A stretch of DNA of 63,794 nucleotides, taken from positions 1-63,794 of the forward strand of contig JAMPIB010000011.1 in NCBI GenBank assembly GCA_023663085.1. Direction: 5' to 3'. This document shows, one piece after another, positions 1-8,705 of this stretch. The number at the start of each line of letters is the position of its first letter. The stretch's first letter is position 1. Source of the DNA: Ruminococcus sp. Its GTDB lineage: Bacteria > Bacillota > Clostridia > Lachnospirales > Lachnospiraceae. The translations under genes and the position numbers were made by a program. A model generated the notes under the pieces. The model saw only the letters and a list, made by a program, of their open reading frames with translations. It did no database searches and was not told the DNA's origin.

Positions 1-53
1 GCGGACAAACGGTTTTCAAGACCGCCTCGTTATGACCACTTCGATACCTCTCC
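1..53 (-). tRNA. tRNA-Ser (anticodon UGA), partial
   Basis: Read on the minus strand, the segment starts GGAGAGGTATCGAAGTGG, a normal serine tRNA acceptor and D-arm start, and continues to GGCGGTCTTGAAAACCG, an anticodon arm with TGA in a seven-base loop. The variable arm, T arm and 3' end lie beyond the window edge, so only the 5' part is seen. It decodes UCA and other UCN codons. A consensus promoter lies just upstream at 93-121. Confidence 0.9.
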
Positions 54-92
54 AGGTTCGCGTTGCGCTGTTTCTCGGTCAGCGCGAATATT

Positions 93-121
93 ATTCTAGC
101 AAAAAAGAATATTAGTGTCAA
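93..121 (-). promoter_or_regulatory. Promoter of tRNA-Ser
   Basis: On the minus strand a perfect -35 box TTGACA (121-116) is followed after exactly 17 bases by TAGAAT (98-93). This points at the tRNA-Ser gene about 40 bases downstream. A GC-rich inverted repeat lies between promoter and tRNA (about 57-87). Confidence 0.8.
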
Positions 122-160
122 CAGCTTTTTTTAGAAAATTTATAGAAAATATTAAAAATG

Positions 161-2476
161 TTAAAAAAATCCATCCAGTTCCTTCCATTCAATCTTAACC
201 CTTGCATAATGCCGGAGCAGTTCCTCATATTCCGCCTCTGAAATCGGCTCCTCGTTACTATCATAATAGTCGTATTGCATCTCTTGATCAACCATATGCC
301 CATTGTATCCGAATGTTTCCGTCATCTTGGCCCATGCGGCATAAGGCGCCAGAGTGTAATACCCATAGTCTCCATATCCGTATACCGCTCGGGATATTTC
401 CAACACATTTCCCCGGCACAATGCCCAATCCTGACCTCCCAAATACTCCCCTCCATACCAATATATAATAGTCGTAATTTCTCCGCTCTGACATGTAAAA
501 GCTGTAAACAGCCATCCATCACTGTCAGGATTTTCGGTATTTCTCATACCAATCAACAGTTCACAGATTCCCTCACCTGACAAATCCACCAGACTATAGC
601 ATAACTGCCGATTCTCCTTATATTCGTTCTCCTTCTCGCATAATACATTTTCAAAATATAGTCCCGCGTATTTACCTGATGTGTGCCAGTTTCCATCATC
701 CTTTTCTTTTTCCGTTTCTTCCTCTTCTAACGTTCCATTTTCCCACAGCCGCTCATACTCTTCCAACACATCTAAGTAGCAGACTGCCGGCGGCGCATCC
801 TCCGCTGTTCCCTGCCAAATAACCCGTTTTCCTTCTTCCTCCGCACCGACATAGAAAACTTTCTCATAAAACACGATATCTCCCCGCACATATTCCGCGG
901 CGTAATCATCCGATTCATAATAATAATCCGCTGCCGGACAGCGGAGAATCTCTGTGACGTTTTTCTTTGTTTCCGCCGTCCATGGATAGGCTTTTTTCTC
1001 CATGATAAGACCGGACTGCTCCACAGCCTTTCTAAGCAGTTCATCCGGGCGGTCGTCCGCCGCTTTTTCCACCCAATCCGCATAATTATCCGCATTCCCA
1101 TCCTCTACGTCTTCAGCATATAAACCGCCATCCTGCCACCACCCCTCTGGAAAGGGACTCCATTCCGAATACAGAGCCGGATATTCACTGTCAAAGTAGT
1201 TATAATCAGTAAAGGAAACCTGTTTCGGCTGGAAATACTCTTCGTCTATTTTTAAACTGTCCTCTATATCAATATACGCTCCATATCTTTCAGCTTCTCC
1301 CTGCTCCGGATTTCTTGCCACATATACGCTGTATCTCCCGTTTTGAAAATCGTTTACTTTGTTTACAAGCGGAAAGTCCCAATGAAAATTATAAGATTCC
1401 TTTTTCTCCACCGTCACCTGTCCTGCCCGATATCCCAAATGGATTCTGACGCCGCCTTTCCATGAGGAAGAACCTTGGTAAATGGAGTCCGAAAGTAAGA
1501 CGGTTCCATCCGGCGCCAGAAGTTCGCTGTAAATATTCTTGGTATTTTTCGCTAAAATTGTATAAATCCCGCTATTTGTAGGGGTAAGAATGTAAGTGGC
1601 TCCGGAATCATTATCCGGATGATGAGGCAGCATTGATACATAAGCAAAAATTTCCTCTTTCCCGTCACCCGTAAGGTCGTAAAACGCCACCTGCTCCAAC
1701 TCATAGGGCAGATCGATTTCCTCCAGCTCTACCTCCCGCCCCTCTGCCAAATCTTTTGCAATCCCTATCAGTCTTTTTTCCAATTTAATGCAAAATTCTC
1801 CTTCATCCGGAAATACCGCCATAGTGTTATATTCTTCCTCTATTTCACATTCATCGCTTTCACGCAGTAAAATTTCTCCATAATTATCAAAGTCCGAGAC
1901 ATGATAGGATACCCATTCCCCCTCTTTCTCCATTCTGGCGGTAAAATACCGTTCCTCATAGCGCGTGCTGCGGCTTAACGAAGTGCGGCTTAATAAAGTT
2001 TTGTCCTCATTAAACCGGTAAGTAACACTGTACTCGTCTATCGGGTATTCCTCACCTCCGATTCCCTTGTAAATACACTGGTCAAAATCGGCGATTACGG
2101 TATTCTCGTCTATCCGCCTCCAGCTGCCCCTGTCCACATTCCGGTGCCCGTAATGAACCACCTGACCATCGGGAGAAAAACATGTGGTATAAGTTTGCAG
2201 CCACATTTCCAATGCAGAGTCACTCGTATCCGTTCTCGTTTTCCATGTTCCTACAATCCAATCCTGCTGCGACTCTTCTTGTTCTGTTTCCGCTTTTTCC
2301 TCCAAAGCCGCAGTTTCCTCCGGCGTCTCCGGTTTCTCCTCTGAATCTACTGAATCTACGATTATTTCCTCATTTTCCGTTATATCCGCCGAAGCTGCTC
2401 CTGTTTCTTTGCATCCACTCAAAAGCAGAGCCGCAATCCCTGCCGCCAGCCAGCCTGCCAGTCTTTTCTTTCTCAT
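161..2476 (-). CDS. Large acidic lipoprotein of unknown function
   Basis: The ATG at 2476 is preferred over the upstream TTG at 2503 because GGGTGA precedes it at good spacing and it yields a clean lipoprotein signal: basic start MRKKR, hydrophobic stretch and lipobox LLSGC. An acidic Glu/Thr-rich linker follows the lipidated cysteine, then a possible lipocalin-like segment beginning WIVGTWKTRTD. Two stretches resemble calcium-binding FG-GAP or VCBS-type blades (DLTGDGKEEIFAYV and DLSGEGICELLIGM). The mature protein (about 770 residues) should be anchored outside the membrane. A minus-strand TATAAT at about 2540 may be its -10 box. No enzyme motif is recognised; a substrate-binding or surface-sensing role is only a guess. 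It is transcribed in the same direction as ispD but separated from it by about 95 bases. Confidence 0.8.
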   Translation of the reverse strand: MRKKRLAGWLAAGIAALLLSGCKETGAASADITENEEIIVDSVDSEEKPETPEETAALEEKAETEQEESQQDWIVGTWKTRTDTSDSALEMWLQTYTTCFSPDGQVVHYGHRNVDRGSWRRIDENTVIADFDQCIYKGIGGEEYPIDEYSVTYRFNEDKTLLSRTSLSRSTRYEERYFTARMEKEGEWVSYHVSDFDNYGEILLRESDECEIEEEYNTMAVFPDEGEFCIKLEKRLIGIAKDLAEGREVELEEIDLPYELEQVAFYDLTGDGKEEIFAYVSMLPHHPDNDSGATYILTPTNSGIYTILAKNTKNIYSELLAPDGTVLLSDSIYQGSSSWKGGVRIHLGYRAGQVTVEKKESYNFHWDFPLVNKVNDFQNGRYSVYVARNPEQGEAERYGAYIDIEDSLKIDEEYFQPKQVSFTDYNYFDSEYPALYSEWSPFPEGWWQDGGLYAEDVEDGNADNYADWVEKAADDRPDELLRKAVEQSGLIMEKKAYPWTAETKKNVTEILRCPAADYYYESDDYAAEYVRGDIVFYEKVFYVGAEEEGKRVIWQGTAEDAPPAVCYLDVLEEYERLWENGTLEEEETEKEKDDGNWHTSGKYAGLYFENVLCEKENEYKENRQLCYSLVDLSGEGICELLIGMRNTENPDSDGWLFTAFTCQSGEITTIIYWYGGEYLGGQDWALCRGNVLEISRAVYGYGDYGYYTLAPYAAWAKMTETFGYNGHMVDQEMQYDYYDSNEEPISEAEYEELLRHYARVKIEWKELDGFF

Positions 2477-2570
2477 ATGCACATTCACCCATTTTTCCGG
2501 CAAATACTATTTCTTTGTCGGACTTTCTGTGTTTTTACATATTATAAAACATGAATGCGTCATTCTTGCA

Positions 2571-3308
2571 TCATTTTTGCATCTTTTTTGCATCATTTCG
2601 TATCAAAAAAGAGTCCGCAATGATGAAATCCTCCGGCGTCGTTATCTTGATATTCTCATAAGAACCCTCCACCAGTTTCACGGGATGGTGCAGAAGCGTT
2701 TCCACTACCATGGCGTCATCCGTGATCCGGATACCCTGTCTTTTTAATTCCTCCTCTTTTATAAGTAATTCGCTGTAGGCCCTTTTCGCAAGTTCTGCTG
2801 TAAAGACCTGCGGCGTCTGCACCTGCCAGATACGCTCTCTGTCAGGCGTTACCTGTATAAAGCCATTTTCATCCGCAATCTTAATGGTATCTTTTACCGG
2901 CATCCCGACTACGCAGGCATGATGTTCTAACGCCGCCTCATATGCACGCTCTAAAATTTCCTGCGTGATAAACGGCCGCGCGCCGTCATGAATGAAAACA
3001 TAGCCCTCTCCTTCCATTTCACGCAGGCCGTTGGCTACGGAGTGGTAACGCTCCCTGCCGCCCTCGACAATTTTTGTCACCTTTGTAAAATGAAACTTCT
3101 CTACGATCTCACGACGGCAGTATTCTTCTTCGTTCCGGCCTGCGACCAGAATGACCTCATCGATAAAACTCTCTTCAAAAACCTGTAAAGGATAATATAA
3201 AAGCGGCCGGCCGCGCAGTAAAAGATATTGCTTTTGTACATCACTGTGCATTCTTTTACCCCGGCCCGCCGCCAGAACGATGGCTGTCGTTTTATTATTT
3301 CCTTCCAT
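2571..3308 (-). CDS. ispD: 2-C-methyl-D-erythritol 4-phosphate cytidylyltransferase
   Basis: IspD couples CTP to methylerythritol phosphate in the MEP isoprenoid pathway. The nucleotide-binding signature LAAGRGKRM near the N-terminus, the Lys in VQKQYL, the FIHDGARPF motif and IWQVQTPQVF are all present, and the length (about 245 residues) is normal. I prefer the ATG at 3308 because TGGAG lies 6 bases upstream; an in-frame ATG at 3320 is the alternative. The gene lies 35 bases downstream of tsaD in the same direction and is probably cotranscribed. The C-terminus ends NDAKKMQK, encoded by a short repeated GATGCAAAA motif that also occurs beside the coiled-coil cassettes near 31-33 kb. Confidence 0.93.
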   Translation of the reverse strand: MEGNNKTTAIVLAAGRGKRMHSDVQKQYLLLRGRPLLYYPLQVFEESFIDEVILVAGRNEEEYCRREIVEKFHFTKVTKIVEGGRERYHSVANGLREMEGEGYVFIHDGARPFITQEILERAYEAALEHHACVVGMPVKDTIKIADENGFIQVTPDRERIWQVQTPQVFTAELAKRAYSELLIKEEELKRQGIRITDDAMVVETLLHHPVKLVEGSYENIKITTPEDFIIADSFLIRNDAKKMQK

Positions 3309-3355
3309 GATGCTCTCCATTCCGGAGCGTTTTCGCTCACACCTTCCCTCAGAAT

Positions 3356-4396
3356 CTATATCCGTTCCCCCAGCCGCAGATTCGGCACCGCATTCAGATC
3401 GTATCCGTGCCGCACGCCTTTAACATATTCATAATACCCTGCCGCGCCGATCATGGCCGCATTGTCCGTACAGAAAACCGGTGAGGGATAATAAAATGCT
3501 ATCTTTCTGGCCTCGCACTCTCTGACAAAAGCCGCACGCAAAGAAGAATTAGAAGCCACACCACCCGCTATCGCAAACTTGCGCAGTCCGTATTCTTCCA
3601 CAGCCTGCATGGAATGTTCCACCAATACGTCTACGACCGCTTTCTGGAAAGAAGCGGCCACATCCGCCTGTGAGACCGGAATCCCTTTCATTTCGCATTG
3701 ATTCAGATAATTTAAGACCGCCGATTTTAAGCCGCTGAAACTGAAATCATATACGGCGTCTGCGACTTTAGCTCTGGGAAAAGCGATGGCCTCCGCATTT
3801 CCTTTCTTTGCAACCTTATCAATCTTGGGGCCGCCGGGATATCCCAGACCGATCGCCCTGGCCACTTTGTCAAAAGCCTCTCCAGCCGCGTCATCTCTTG
3901 TCCGGCCAAGGATTTCATACTCACCGTAATCTTTGACGACGACAAGGTGCGAATGCCCGCCGGACACGACCAGACAGATAAAAGGCGGTTCCAGTTCTTT
4001 ATTTTCTATATAATTGGCGCAGATATGCCCTTCTATATGATGCACGCCTACTAGGGGAATGTCCGAAGCGAGCGCTATCGCCTTCGCTGTGGAAACGCCC
4101 ACCAGTAACGCTCCTACCAGTCCGGGGCCATATGTTACAGCGATCGCCGTGATATCCTGTAAAGACATCTTTGCTTCACACAGCGCCTCTTCTACGACCT
4201 GATTGATATTTTCAATGTGTTTTCTGGAGGCGATCTCCGGTACAACGCCGCCGTAAACTGTATGCAGGGCAATCTGTGAAGATATGATATTAGAAAGAAC
4301 CTCTCTGCCGTTTCTTACGACCGACGCCGCGGTTTCGTCACATGAACTTTCTATTGCCAGGATCAGTACATCTTCTTTTTCCACCTCAATAACCAT
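3356..4396 (-). CDS. tsaD: tRNA N6-adenosine threonylcarbamoyltransferase TsaD
   Basis: TsaD transfers threonylcarbamoyl from TC-AMP to A37 of ANN-decoding tRNAs together with TsaB and TsaE, both encoded further upstream (6407-7986). The ASKHA signature [11 protein letters not shown] lies near residue 16, the metal-binding HIEGH motif at about residues 120-124, and [10 protein letters not shown] and [13 protein letters not shown] near the C-terminus. Length 346 is typical. The start is uncertain: the ATG at 4396 is only one base from AAAGG, and a GTG four codons in is possible. The start region is partly duplicated at about 4469-4482, flanking an inverted repeat. Confidence 0.95.
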   Translation of the reverse strand: MVIEVEKEDVLILAIESSCDETAASVVRNGREVLSNIISSQIALHTVYGGVVPEIASRKHIENINQVVEEALCEAKMSLQDITAIAVTYGPGLVGALLVGVSTAKAIALASDIPLVGVHHIEGHICANYIENKELEPPFICLVVSGGHSHLVVVKDYGEYEILGRTRDDAAGEAFDKVARAIGLGYPGGPKIDKVAKKGNAEAIAFPRAKVADAVYDFSFSGLKSAVLNYLNQCEMKGIPVSQADVAASFQKAVVDVLVEHSMQAVEEYGLRKFAIAGGVASNSSLRAAFVRECEARKIAFYYPSPVFCTDNAAMIGAAGYYEYVKGVRHGYDLNAVPNLRLGERI

Positions 4397-4442
4397 GCCT
4401 TTCTCTCAGCCTGCGATATTTGGGCCATAGGCACAAATTCGC

Positions 4443-4466
4443 GTGTGAAAAATTTATTTTTCACAC
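4443..4466. repeat. Perfect 10-bp inverted repeat
   Basis: GTGTGAAAAA (4443-4452) and TTTTTCACAC (4457-4466) form a perfect stem with a TTTA loop. It lies between two copies of ACCATGCCTTTCT (4392-4404 and 4469-4481), in the gap between the 4499 gene and tsaD. There is no downstream U-tract, so it is not a standard terminator. Confidence 0.6.
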
Positions 4467-4498
4467 TATGACCATGCCTTTCTTATGCCACGGAAAAT

Positions 4499-5065
4499 TT
4501 AATCAGCCAGATCCCAGCCGAGTATCTTCCAGTGTTTATCCTCATCCTGCCGCAGGATAAAGACCATCGTGCTCTGCAGCATTCCCGTTCCCTGCCTGAT
4601 GCTGTAAGTACAGTATAATCTGGCACAGGAATCTCCGGCTTCTGTAAAAAATTCCACATCCGTGCTGGCAGTCATCTGATAAGAAGAAATGGAACGGTCA
4701 TTTTGTTTCATTTCCGCAATATCCGCTTTCAGATCCTTGATATATTCTTCCTGCGTTTTATTGGCAACCAGTTCGTCGTCATAAATCCCCTGAATCTTTA
4801 CCGCCAGCGCATTCAGTTCGTTTTCTGTGTATTCTTCATTATAGAAGCATTTGGATATTTCATTGAAATACTTGACGACCTCTTTGGGCGAGGGCGGATA
4901 ATTTTTCTCCAGATCACGCAATAGCACCGTCTGAACCTGTGTGGACTTCACTTCCTCTTCCTGCATTTCATCCACTTTATTCGCCGAATAATAAAAAAAG
5001 AAAATAACAATTACCGCCAGAACGGCCCCTATAATGACTATTTTGACCCCGTTTGATTTCTTCAT
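4499..5065 (-). CDS. Small single-pass membrane protein (DUF6715-like)
   Basis: This 188-residue protein has a short basic N-terminus (MKKSNGVK), one membrane helix (about residues 9-26, VIIGAVLAVIVIFFFYY) and an extracytoplasmic domain of about 160 residues. It recalls a conserved Lachnospiraceae family that I remember as DUF6715, with the characteristic PPSPKEVVKYFNEISKCFYN block. GGAGGAGG about 8 bases upstream supports the start. The domain may adopt a nuclear-transport-factor-like fold, but no catalytic residues are evident. It sits between rnz and tsaD in a run of minus-strand genes; function unknown. Confidence 0.8.
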   Translation of the reverse strand: MKKSNGVKIVIIGAVLAVIVIFFFYYSANKVDEMQEEEVKSTQVQTVLLRDLEKNYPPSPKEVVKYFNEISKCFYNEEYTENELNALAVKIQGIYDDELVANKTQEEYIKDLKADIAEMKQNDRSISSYQMTASTDVEFFTEAGDSCARLYCTYSIRQGTGMLQSTMVFILRQDEDKHWKILGWDLAD

Positions 5066-5095
5066 TGCGATCCCTCCTCCCGCTGTTATCCTTCG

Positions 5096-6004
5096 TTATT
5101 CTTCATATAATAAGTCTACACTCTTTCCGTCCTTCCCTGCAATAGCATTTGGAAAAATTTTCCTGACTGCGGGCATATATTCTTCCGCTCTGACAAGCGA
5201 AGGGCTGTAATGTGTCAGCCACAACTCCTTTACCTGCGCCGCTTTGGCAAGTTCCGCCGCCTCGTAAAAAGTCATATGCTTGTACTCTTTGGCTTTCTGT
5301 TTCTTCTCCGGCTCGCCGTACATTCCTTCACATATGAACAGATCGGCGCCCTGAGCATTTTTAACGATGCTCTCTGTCGGTCTTGTATCGGTACAATAGG
5401 TCAGTTTGATGCCTTTTCGGGGGGCCCCCAGAACCATCTCCGGCCTCCAGACCCCCTGCCCCGTCTCTATGGTTTCCCCTTTTTGCAGGCGGTTCCAGTA
5501 TTTCCTCTCGATACCGCAGACCTGCGCTTTTTCCACATCAAATTTACCGGTCCGCTCCACCACGATATTGTATCCGTAGCAGATCACATTGTGATGGACT
5601 TTAAACGCTTCTATTTTAAAGCCGTCAAACGGCAACGTCTGCTCCGCCTCCGTCAGTTCCAGACATTCGATAGGAAAAGGCAGTTCCGGCGCAATGATCC
5701 GCAGCGCCGACACCACTTTGGTCAGTCCTTTCGGCCCTATCAAAAGAAGCGGCTCTGTCCGTTCCGCATTCCCCATAGTAAGGAGCATGCCCGGCAGTCC
5801 GCTGATATGGTCTGCATGAAAATGCGTAAAGCAGATAATGTCAATCGGTTTGGGGCTCCACCCCTTCTCCTTCATGGCAATCTGCGTGCCTTCTCCGCAG
5901 TCTATTAAGATACTTTTCCCGTTATATCTCGCCATCAGGGAGGTGAGCCACCGATAGGGCAGCGGCATCATCCCCCCTGTTCCAAGCAAACAAACGTCTA
6001 ACAT
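5096..6004 (-). CDS. rnz: Ribonuclease Z (tRNA 3' endonuclease)
   Basis: RNase Z removes 3' trailers from tRNA precursors that lack an encoded CCA. The metallo-beta-lactamase zinc motif FTHFHADH (His61, His63, Asp65, His66) is intact, as are the N-terminal LGTGGMMP, the downstream TDTRPTESIV and the C-terminal LTHYSPSL metal ligand region. Length 302 matches short-form bacterial RNase Z. It lies 23 bases downstream of the zinc-finger gene in the same direction and is likely part of the same transcript. Confidence 0.93.
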   Translation of the reverse strand: MLDVCLLGTGGMMPLPYRWLTSLMARYNGKSILIDCGEGTQIAMKEKGWSPKPIDIICFTHFHADHISGLPGMLLTMGNAERTEPLLLIGPKGLTKVVSALRIIAPELPFPIECLELTEAEQTLPFDGFKIEAFKVHHNVICYGYNIVVERTGKFDVEKAQVCGIERKYWNRLQKGETIETGQGVWRPEMVLGAPRKGIKLTYCTDTRPTESIVKNAQGADLFICEGMYGEPEKKQKAKEYKHMTFYEAAELAKAAQVKELWLTHYSPSLVRAEEYMPAVRKIFPNAIAGKDGKSVDLLYEE

Positions 6005-6027
6005 AACAATGACCCGGCCTTTCCCGG

Positions 6028-6288
6028 TTACACCAATTCATTGCGCTGTTCTTTCTCCACCGGGAGCTGAAAATTGGCGATAAGTTTATCGTAGCACTGT
6101 TCACACAGATCAAAACGGTGCTTTTCGCCGTCTTTATCGCTGAAATACCCGAAAAGGTGGGTAAACGAAATACACTCCTCTTTGAGTATCCCGTTTTCTA
6201 CCAGCAATTCCTTTTTACAACAATTACATGTAACCGATAGTAATTCATTTTCTTTTTTCTTTATTTTCTGATCCAGATAAATTCTCAT
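6028..6288 (-). CDS. Small zinc-finger-like protein
   Basis: An 86-residue protein with two CxxC knuckles: CNCCKK near residue 21 and CEQCYD near residue 65, a typical four-cysteine zinc-binding arrangement. The start is supported by GGGGGATT about 5 bases upstream. No family name is certain. Tight linkage upstream of rnz suggests cotranscription, but there is no functional evidence beyond probable zinc binding. Confidence 0.75.
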   Translation of the reverse strand: MRIYLDQKIKKKENELLSVTCNCCKKELLVENGILKEECISFTHLFGYFSDKDGEKHRFDLCEQCYDKLIANFQLPVEKEQRNELV

Positions 6289-6406
6289 CTTAATCCCCCA
6301 TTCTTACTCAGCCTGCGAGTCTGTACCTGCCTAACAACGTCTGCTGTCTTATCCATTATAGCAATCCCGCATAGGTAAAAACAGTGGTAAATATTCGGTC
6401 GGTTTC

Positions 6407-7543
6407 CTATCTCTTCCACATGATGAGCGCATCTTCTGTCGGCTTTTCATAAAAAGCCGGCCGTATGCCCTCGGAATGGAATCCTAATTTCTCATAAAGA
6501 TGGATCGCCGCAGCATTGCTGACTCTTACTTCCAGCGTAAAAGCGCCAAGTCCGTTCTGATGACCGTCTTCTATAAGATATTGCAGCATTCTGGTTCCAA
6601 TGCCTCGGTTTCTTTCATTTTTCTCAACGACAACGTTGGTAATATTTCCCTCTCCCGCGATCATCAGTACGCCGCAGCCGCCGACGACTTTTCCGGCGTA
6701 TTCCGCCACGTAATAGCGGGCGTCTTCTTTAGCGATCATCTCCAGAAAAGCCTCTTTTGACCATGGCATGGAAAAAGTTTCCTCTTCCAGACGGCTGATG
6801 ATGTCCACATCTTCGCGCCTCATGGCTCTGATCTGTATCTGCTCATTCCGTTCACGCTCCGCCTGCGATAAGCGCAGATATTCCGGCGCATGTTCCGCCG
6901 CGCTCTGCACTCTGCCCTGTGCATAATAAAGACTTCCCAGCACAGCGATACTGGCCGCACGCTGTCTGTTCATATGCGCAGGAGCGAGCGTATACGGCAC
7001 CTGCATGATCTCTTTCATACGTTCACAGAAAACGGGGACCCCGTCTCCCAGAAAAAGCACTTCTCTGCCAAGTTCATTCAATGCCTGCACAATCTCCTCA
7101 AAAGGAACTGCGCATTGTCGTTTTATAATATCAAGACAGTATGTATCTTCTTTTACAAGAAACTGATAGATTCCCGTATAGACCTGATTTCTTCTGGCAT
7201 CCATGAGCGGACAGACAATCTTGTCCGTACCATATACATTATAGGCCAGCCCCTCCAGTGTCGGAACCGCCACGACAGGTTTTCCTGTAGCAAAAGCCAG
7301 TCCTTTGACCGTTGCCGAACCAATGCGCAGTCCGGTAAAAGACCCCGGCCCTGCCGCAACCGCAAAGGCGTCCACACTTGCCAGATCAAGGTCTGTCATT
7401 TTTTTAATTTCATTCAACATTGGCAGCAATGTCTGGGAATGTGTTTTCTTATATTGGATCGTATATTCCGCGACCAGTACATCATCCTCCACAATCGCTG
7501 CAGAAGCGACCAGTCCGGAACTGTCCAGGGCTGCTATCTTCAT
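6407..7543 (-). CDS. Fused TsaB (t6A synthesis) and RimI (N-acetyltransferase)
   Basis: Residues 1 to about 225 are TsaB, the inactive ASKHA partner of TsaD, with [13 protein letters not shown], the [11 protein letters not shown] motif and the central [11 protein letters not shown]. Residues about 237-378 are a GNAT domain of the RimI type, which acetylates the N-terminus of ribosomal protein S18; its acetyl-CoA loop is [11 protein letters not shown] and [13 protein letters not shown] follows. In most bacteria these are two separate neighbouring genes. The fusion is continuous with no internal stop. It overlaps tsaE by 4 bases (ATGA), indicating translational coupling. Confidence 0.93.
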   Translation of the reverse strand: MKIAALDSSGLVASAAIVEDDVLVAEYTIQYKKTHSQTLLPMLNEIKKMTDLDLASVDAFAVAAGPGSFTGLRIGSATVKGLAFATGKPVVAVPTLEGLAYNVYGTDKIVCPLMDARRNQVYTGIYQFLVKEDTYCLDIIKRQCAVPFEEIVQALNELGREVLFLGDGVPVFCERMKEIMQVPYTLAPAHMNRQRAASIAVLGSLYYAQGRVQSAAEHAPEYLRLSQAERERNEQIQIRAMRREDVDIISRLEEETFSMPWSKEAFLEMIAKEDARYYVAEYAGKVVGGCGVLMIAGEGNITNVVVEKNERNRGIGTRMLQYLIEDGHQNGLGAFTLEVRVSNAAAIHLYEKLGFHSEGIRPAFYEKPTEDALIMWKR

Positions 7544-7986
7544 GTTTCCTCACCTTTCCGGCCTCCCACGATAATCGTCCGGTAATCAAAACCTTTCGCC
7601 AGGTCTTTGGCTATTGTAATCTGTATACAATCCTTTGGCAGTATCTCTTCTATCAGATTGGCCCATTCGATCAGACAGACCCCATCTCCGTAGAAATATT
7701 CCTCATAACCGATCTCCTCCATTTCACTGACGTCCCCGATCCGGTACACGTCAAAATGATAAAAAGGCAGTCTGCCCTCTTCATAGATCTGCATGATGGT
7801 AAACGTAGGACTGTTCACCGCCTCCGTGATACCGAGTCCCTGCGCCAGTCCCTGTGTAAAAACGGTCTTTCCTACGCCAAGGTCGCCGATCAGAGAATAA
7901 ATCTGACCCGGCCGGGCCTTTTCCCCGATCTTTCTTCCCAGGTCAAACGTCTCCTGCGCGCTGTGCGTCTCATATAATCTGCTCAT
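7540..7986 (-). CDS. tsaE: tRNA threonylcarbamoyladenosine biosynthesis ATPase TsaE
   Basis: TsaE is the P-loop ATPase that drives turnover of the TsaB-TsaD complex. Walker A GDLGVGKT is at residues 34-41, followed by [14 protein letters not shown] and FYHFDVYRI, all typical. Length 148 is normal. AAGGAG lies just before the ATG, inside the end of the upstream YcxB-like gene, whose stop directly abuts this start. With the fused tsaB-rimI and tsaD this cluster holds three of the four t6A genes; TsaC was not found here. Confidence 0.94.
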   Translation of the reverse strand: MSRLYETHSAQETFDLGRKIGEKARPGQIYSLIGDLGVGKTVFTQGLAQGLGITEAVNSPTFTIMQIYEEGRLPFYHFDVYRIGDVSEMEEIGYEEYFYGDGVCLIEWANLIEEILPKDCIQITIAKDLAKGFDYRTIIVGGRKGEET

Positions 7987-8466
7987 CTAACTCCTTATCT
8001 TCACTTTCTTCGGCGGCATATGGGTAGAGATCATCTCAATTACTTTATACCTATTTTCTCCTAAATCTTTCCTTGGGAAAATACAGGCATTGATGCGGGT
8101 CGTATAGACGATAATGCTCCTGTTCGTGGAAACGGCTTTATACATATCTTCCCATTTCTGGTTCTCTACCGCCTCATCCTGAGAAACTTCGATACCTTCT
8201 TCCGTCAATTTATAATGCAGCGGTTTCTTAAAAGCCGGACTTTTTAACATCTGCTGTTTGGAACGCAGAAAAAGCGACCACGGCTGATATACAAGTACAA
8301 CGATCCCCGCCAGTAAAAACAAGATCTGTCTGTCCGAAAAAAACGCAATGATAAGAAGCGCGCCCACGACCGCCCCCAGCAGGCCGGAAAAACTGCTGTA
8401 GGTATGGTGCAGCATATAATCATATAAAATACCGGATTCCATTTTAACGTCAAATTCAACTTCCAT
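7987..8466 (-). CDS. YcxB-like membrane protein
   Basis: A 159-residue protein with an N-terminal cytoplasmic strand region, two closely spaced membrane helices (about residues 30-65) and a C-terminal domain resembling the YcxB family (YKLTEEGIEV, WEDMYKAVSTNRSIIVYT). Function is unknown. It is the first gene of the tsaE-tsaB-rimI run, with zero spacing to tsaE. AAAGG upstream is a modest RBS. Confidence 0.78.
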   Translation of the reverse strand: MEVEFDVKMESGILYDYMLHHTYSSFSGLLGAVVGALLIIAFFSDRQILFLLAGIVVLVYQPWSLFLRSKQQMLKSPAFKKPLHYKLTEEGIEVSQDEAVENQKWEDMYKAVSTNRSIIVYTTRINACIFPRKDLGENRYKVIEMISTHMPPKKVKIRS

Positions 8467-8489
8467 ACGCGACCTGCCTTTCGTTAGAA

Positions 8490-8514
8490 GAAAAGCACCT
8501 ACTATATAGGTGCT
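8490..8514 (-). terminator. Possible terminator downstream of the MacAB-like operon
   Basis: AGCACCTA (8494-8501) and TAGGTGCT (8507-8514) form an 8-bp perfect stem with a 5-base loop. On the minus strand it is followed by TTTTCTTCT. It would end transcripts coming from the efflux operon on the right and isolate the YcxB-like/tsaE operon. Confidence 0.5.
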
Positions 8515-8531
8515 CTTTGCTTACTTATCTG

Positions 8532-8663
8532 GAAGAATGCCATGTGACGGCACGTCACATTTTTCAGGCATTCTTCGGGGCGAGAAAGATTTGCCATCGG
8601 CAAATCGTAGAACTTCTCCACGAAACAGCCTTTGCTGTGAGTGGCTAGAAGTTCTTCTCACCC
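8532..8663. ncRNA. Candidate multi-hairpin structured element
   Basis: About 130 bases fold into consecutive perfect stems. GAAGAATGCC (8532-8541) pairs with GGCATTCTTC (8567-8576) and encloses ATGTGAC/GTCACAT (8542-8548/8554-8560). GATTTGCC/GGCAAATC (8588-8595/8599-8606) follows. Next AGAACTTCT/AGAAGTTCT (8609-8617/8647-8655) encloses CCAC/GTGG and ACAGC/GCTGT. GGG-x-GAGA (8578-8585) and TCTC-x-CCC (8656-8663) can close a junction around the last two. It lies between the permease gene (ends 8706) and the YcxB-like gene. It could be a dispersed repeat, a 3' UTR element or a small RNA; the strand is undetermined. Confidence 0.55.
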
Positions 8664-8705
8664 TATTATACTCGATTTTAGCAAAAGTGCAATACCCGAC
8701 TTTAC

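Noticed and set aside
2144-2547. Plus-strand frames rich in Pro, Phe and Ser opposite the lipoprotein gene start
   Set aside because: They are complements of the Glu-rich linker, with no RBS.
6289-6406. TCAGCCTG string shared by gaps before the zinc-finger gene, tsaD and purO as a dispersed element
   Set aside because: Only about 8-10 bases are shared, partly RBS-related (GAAAGG); too short to separate from chance.
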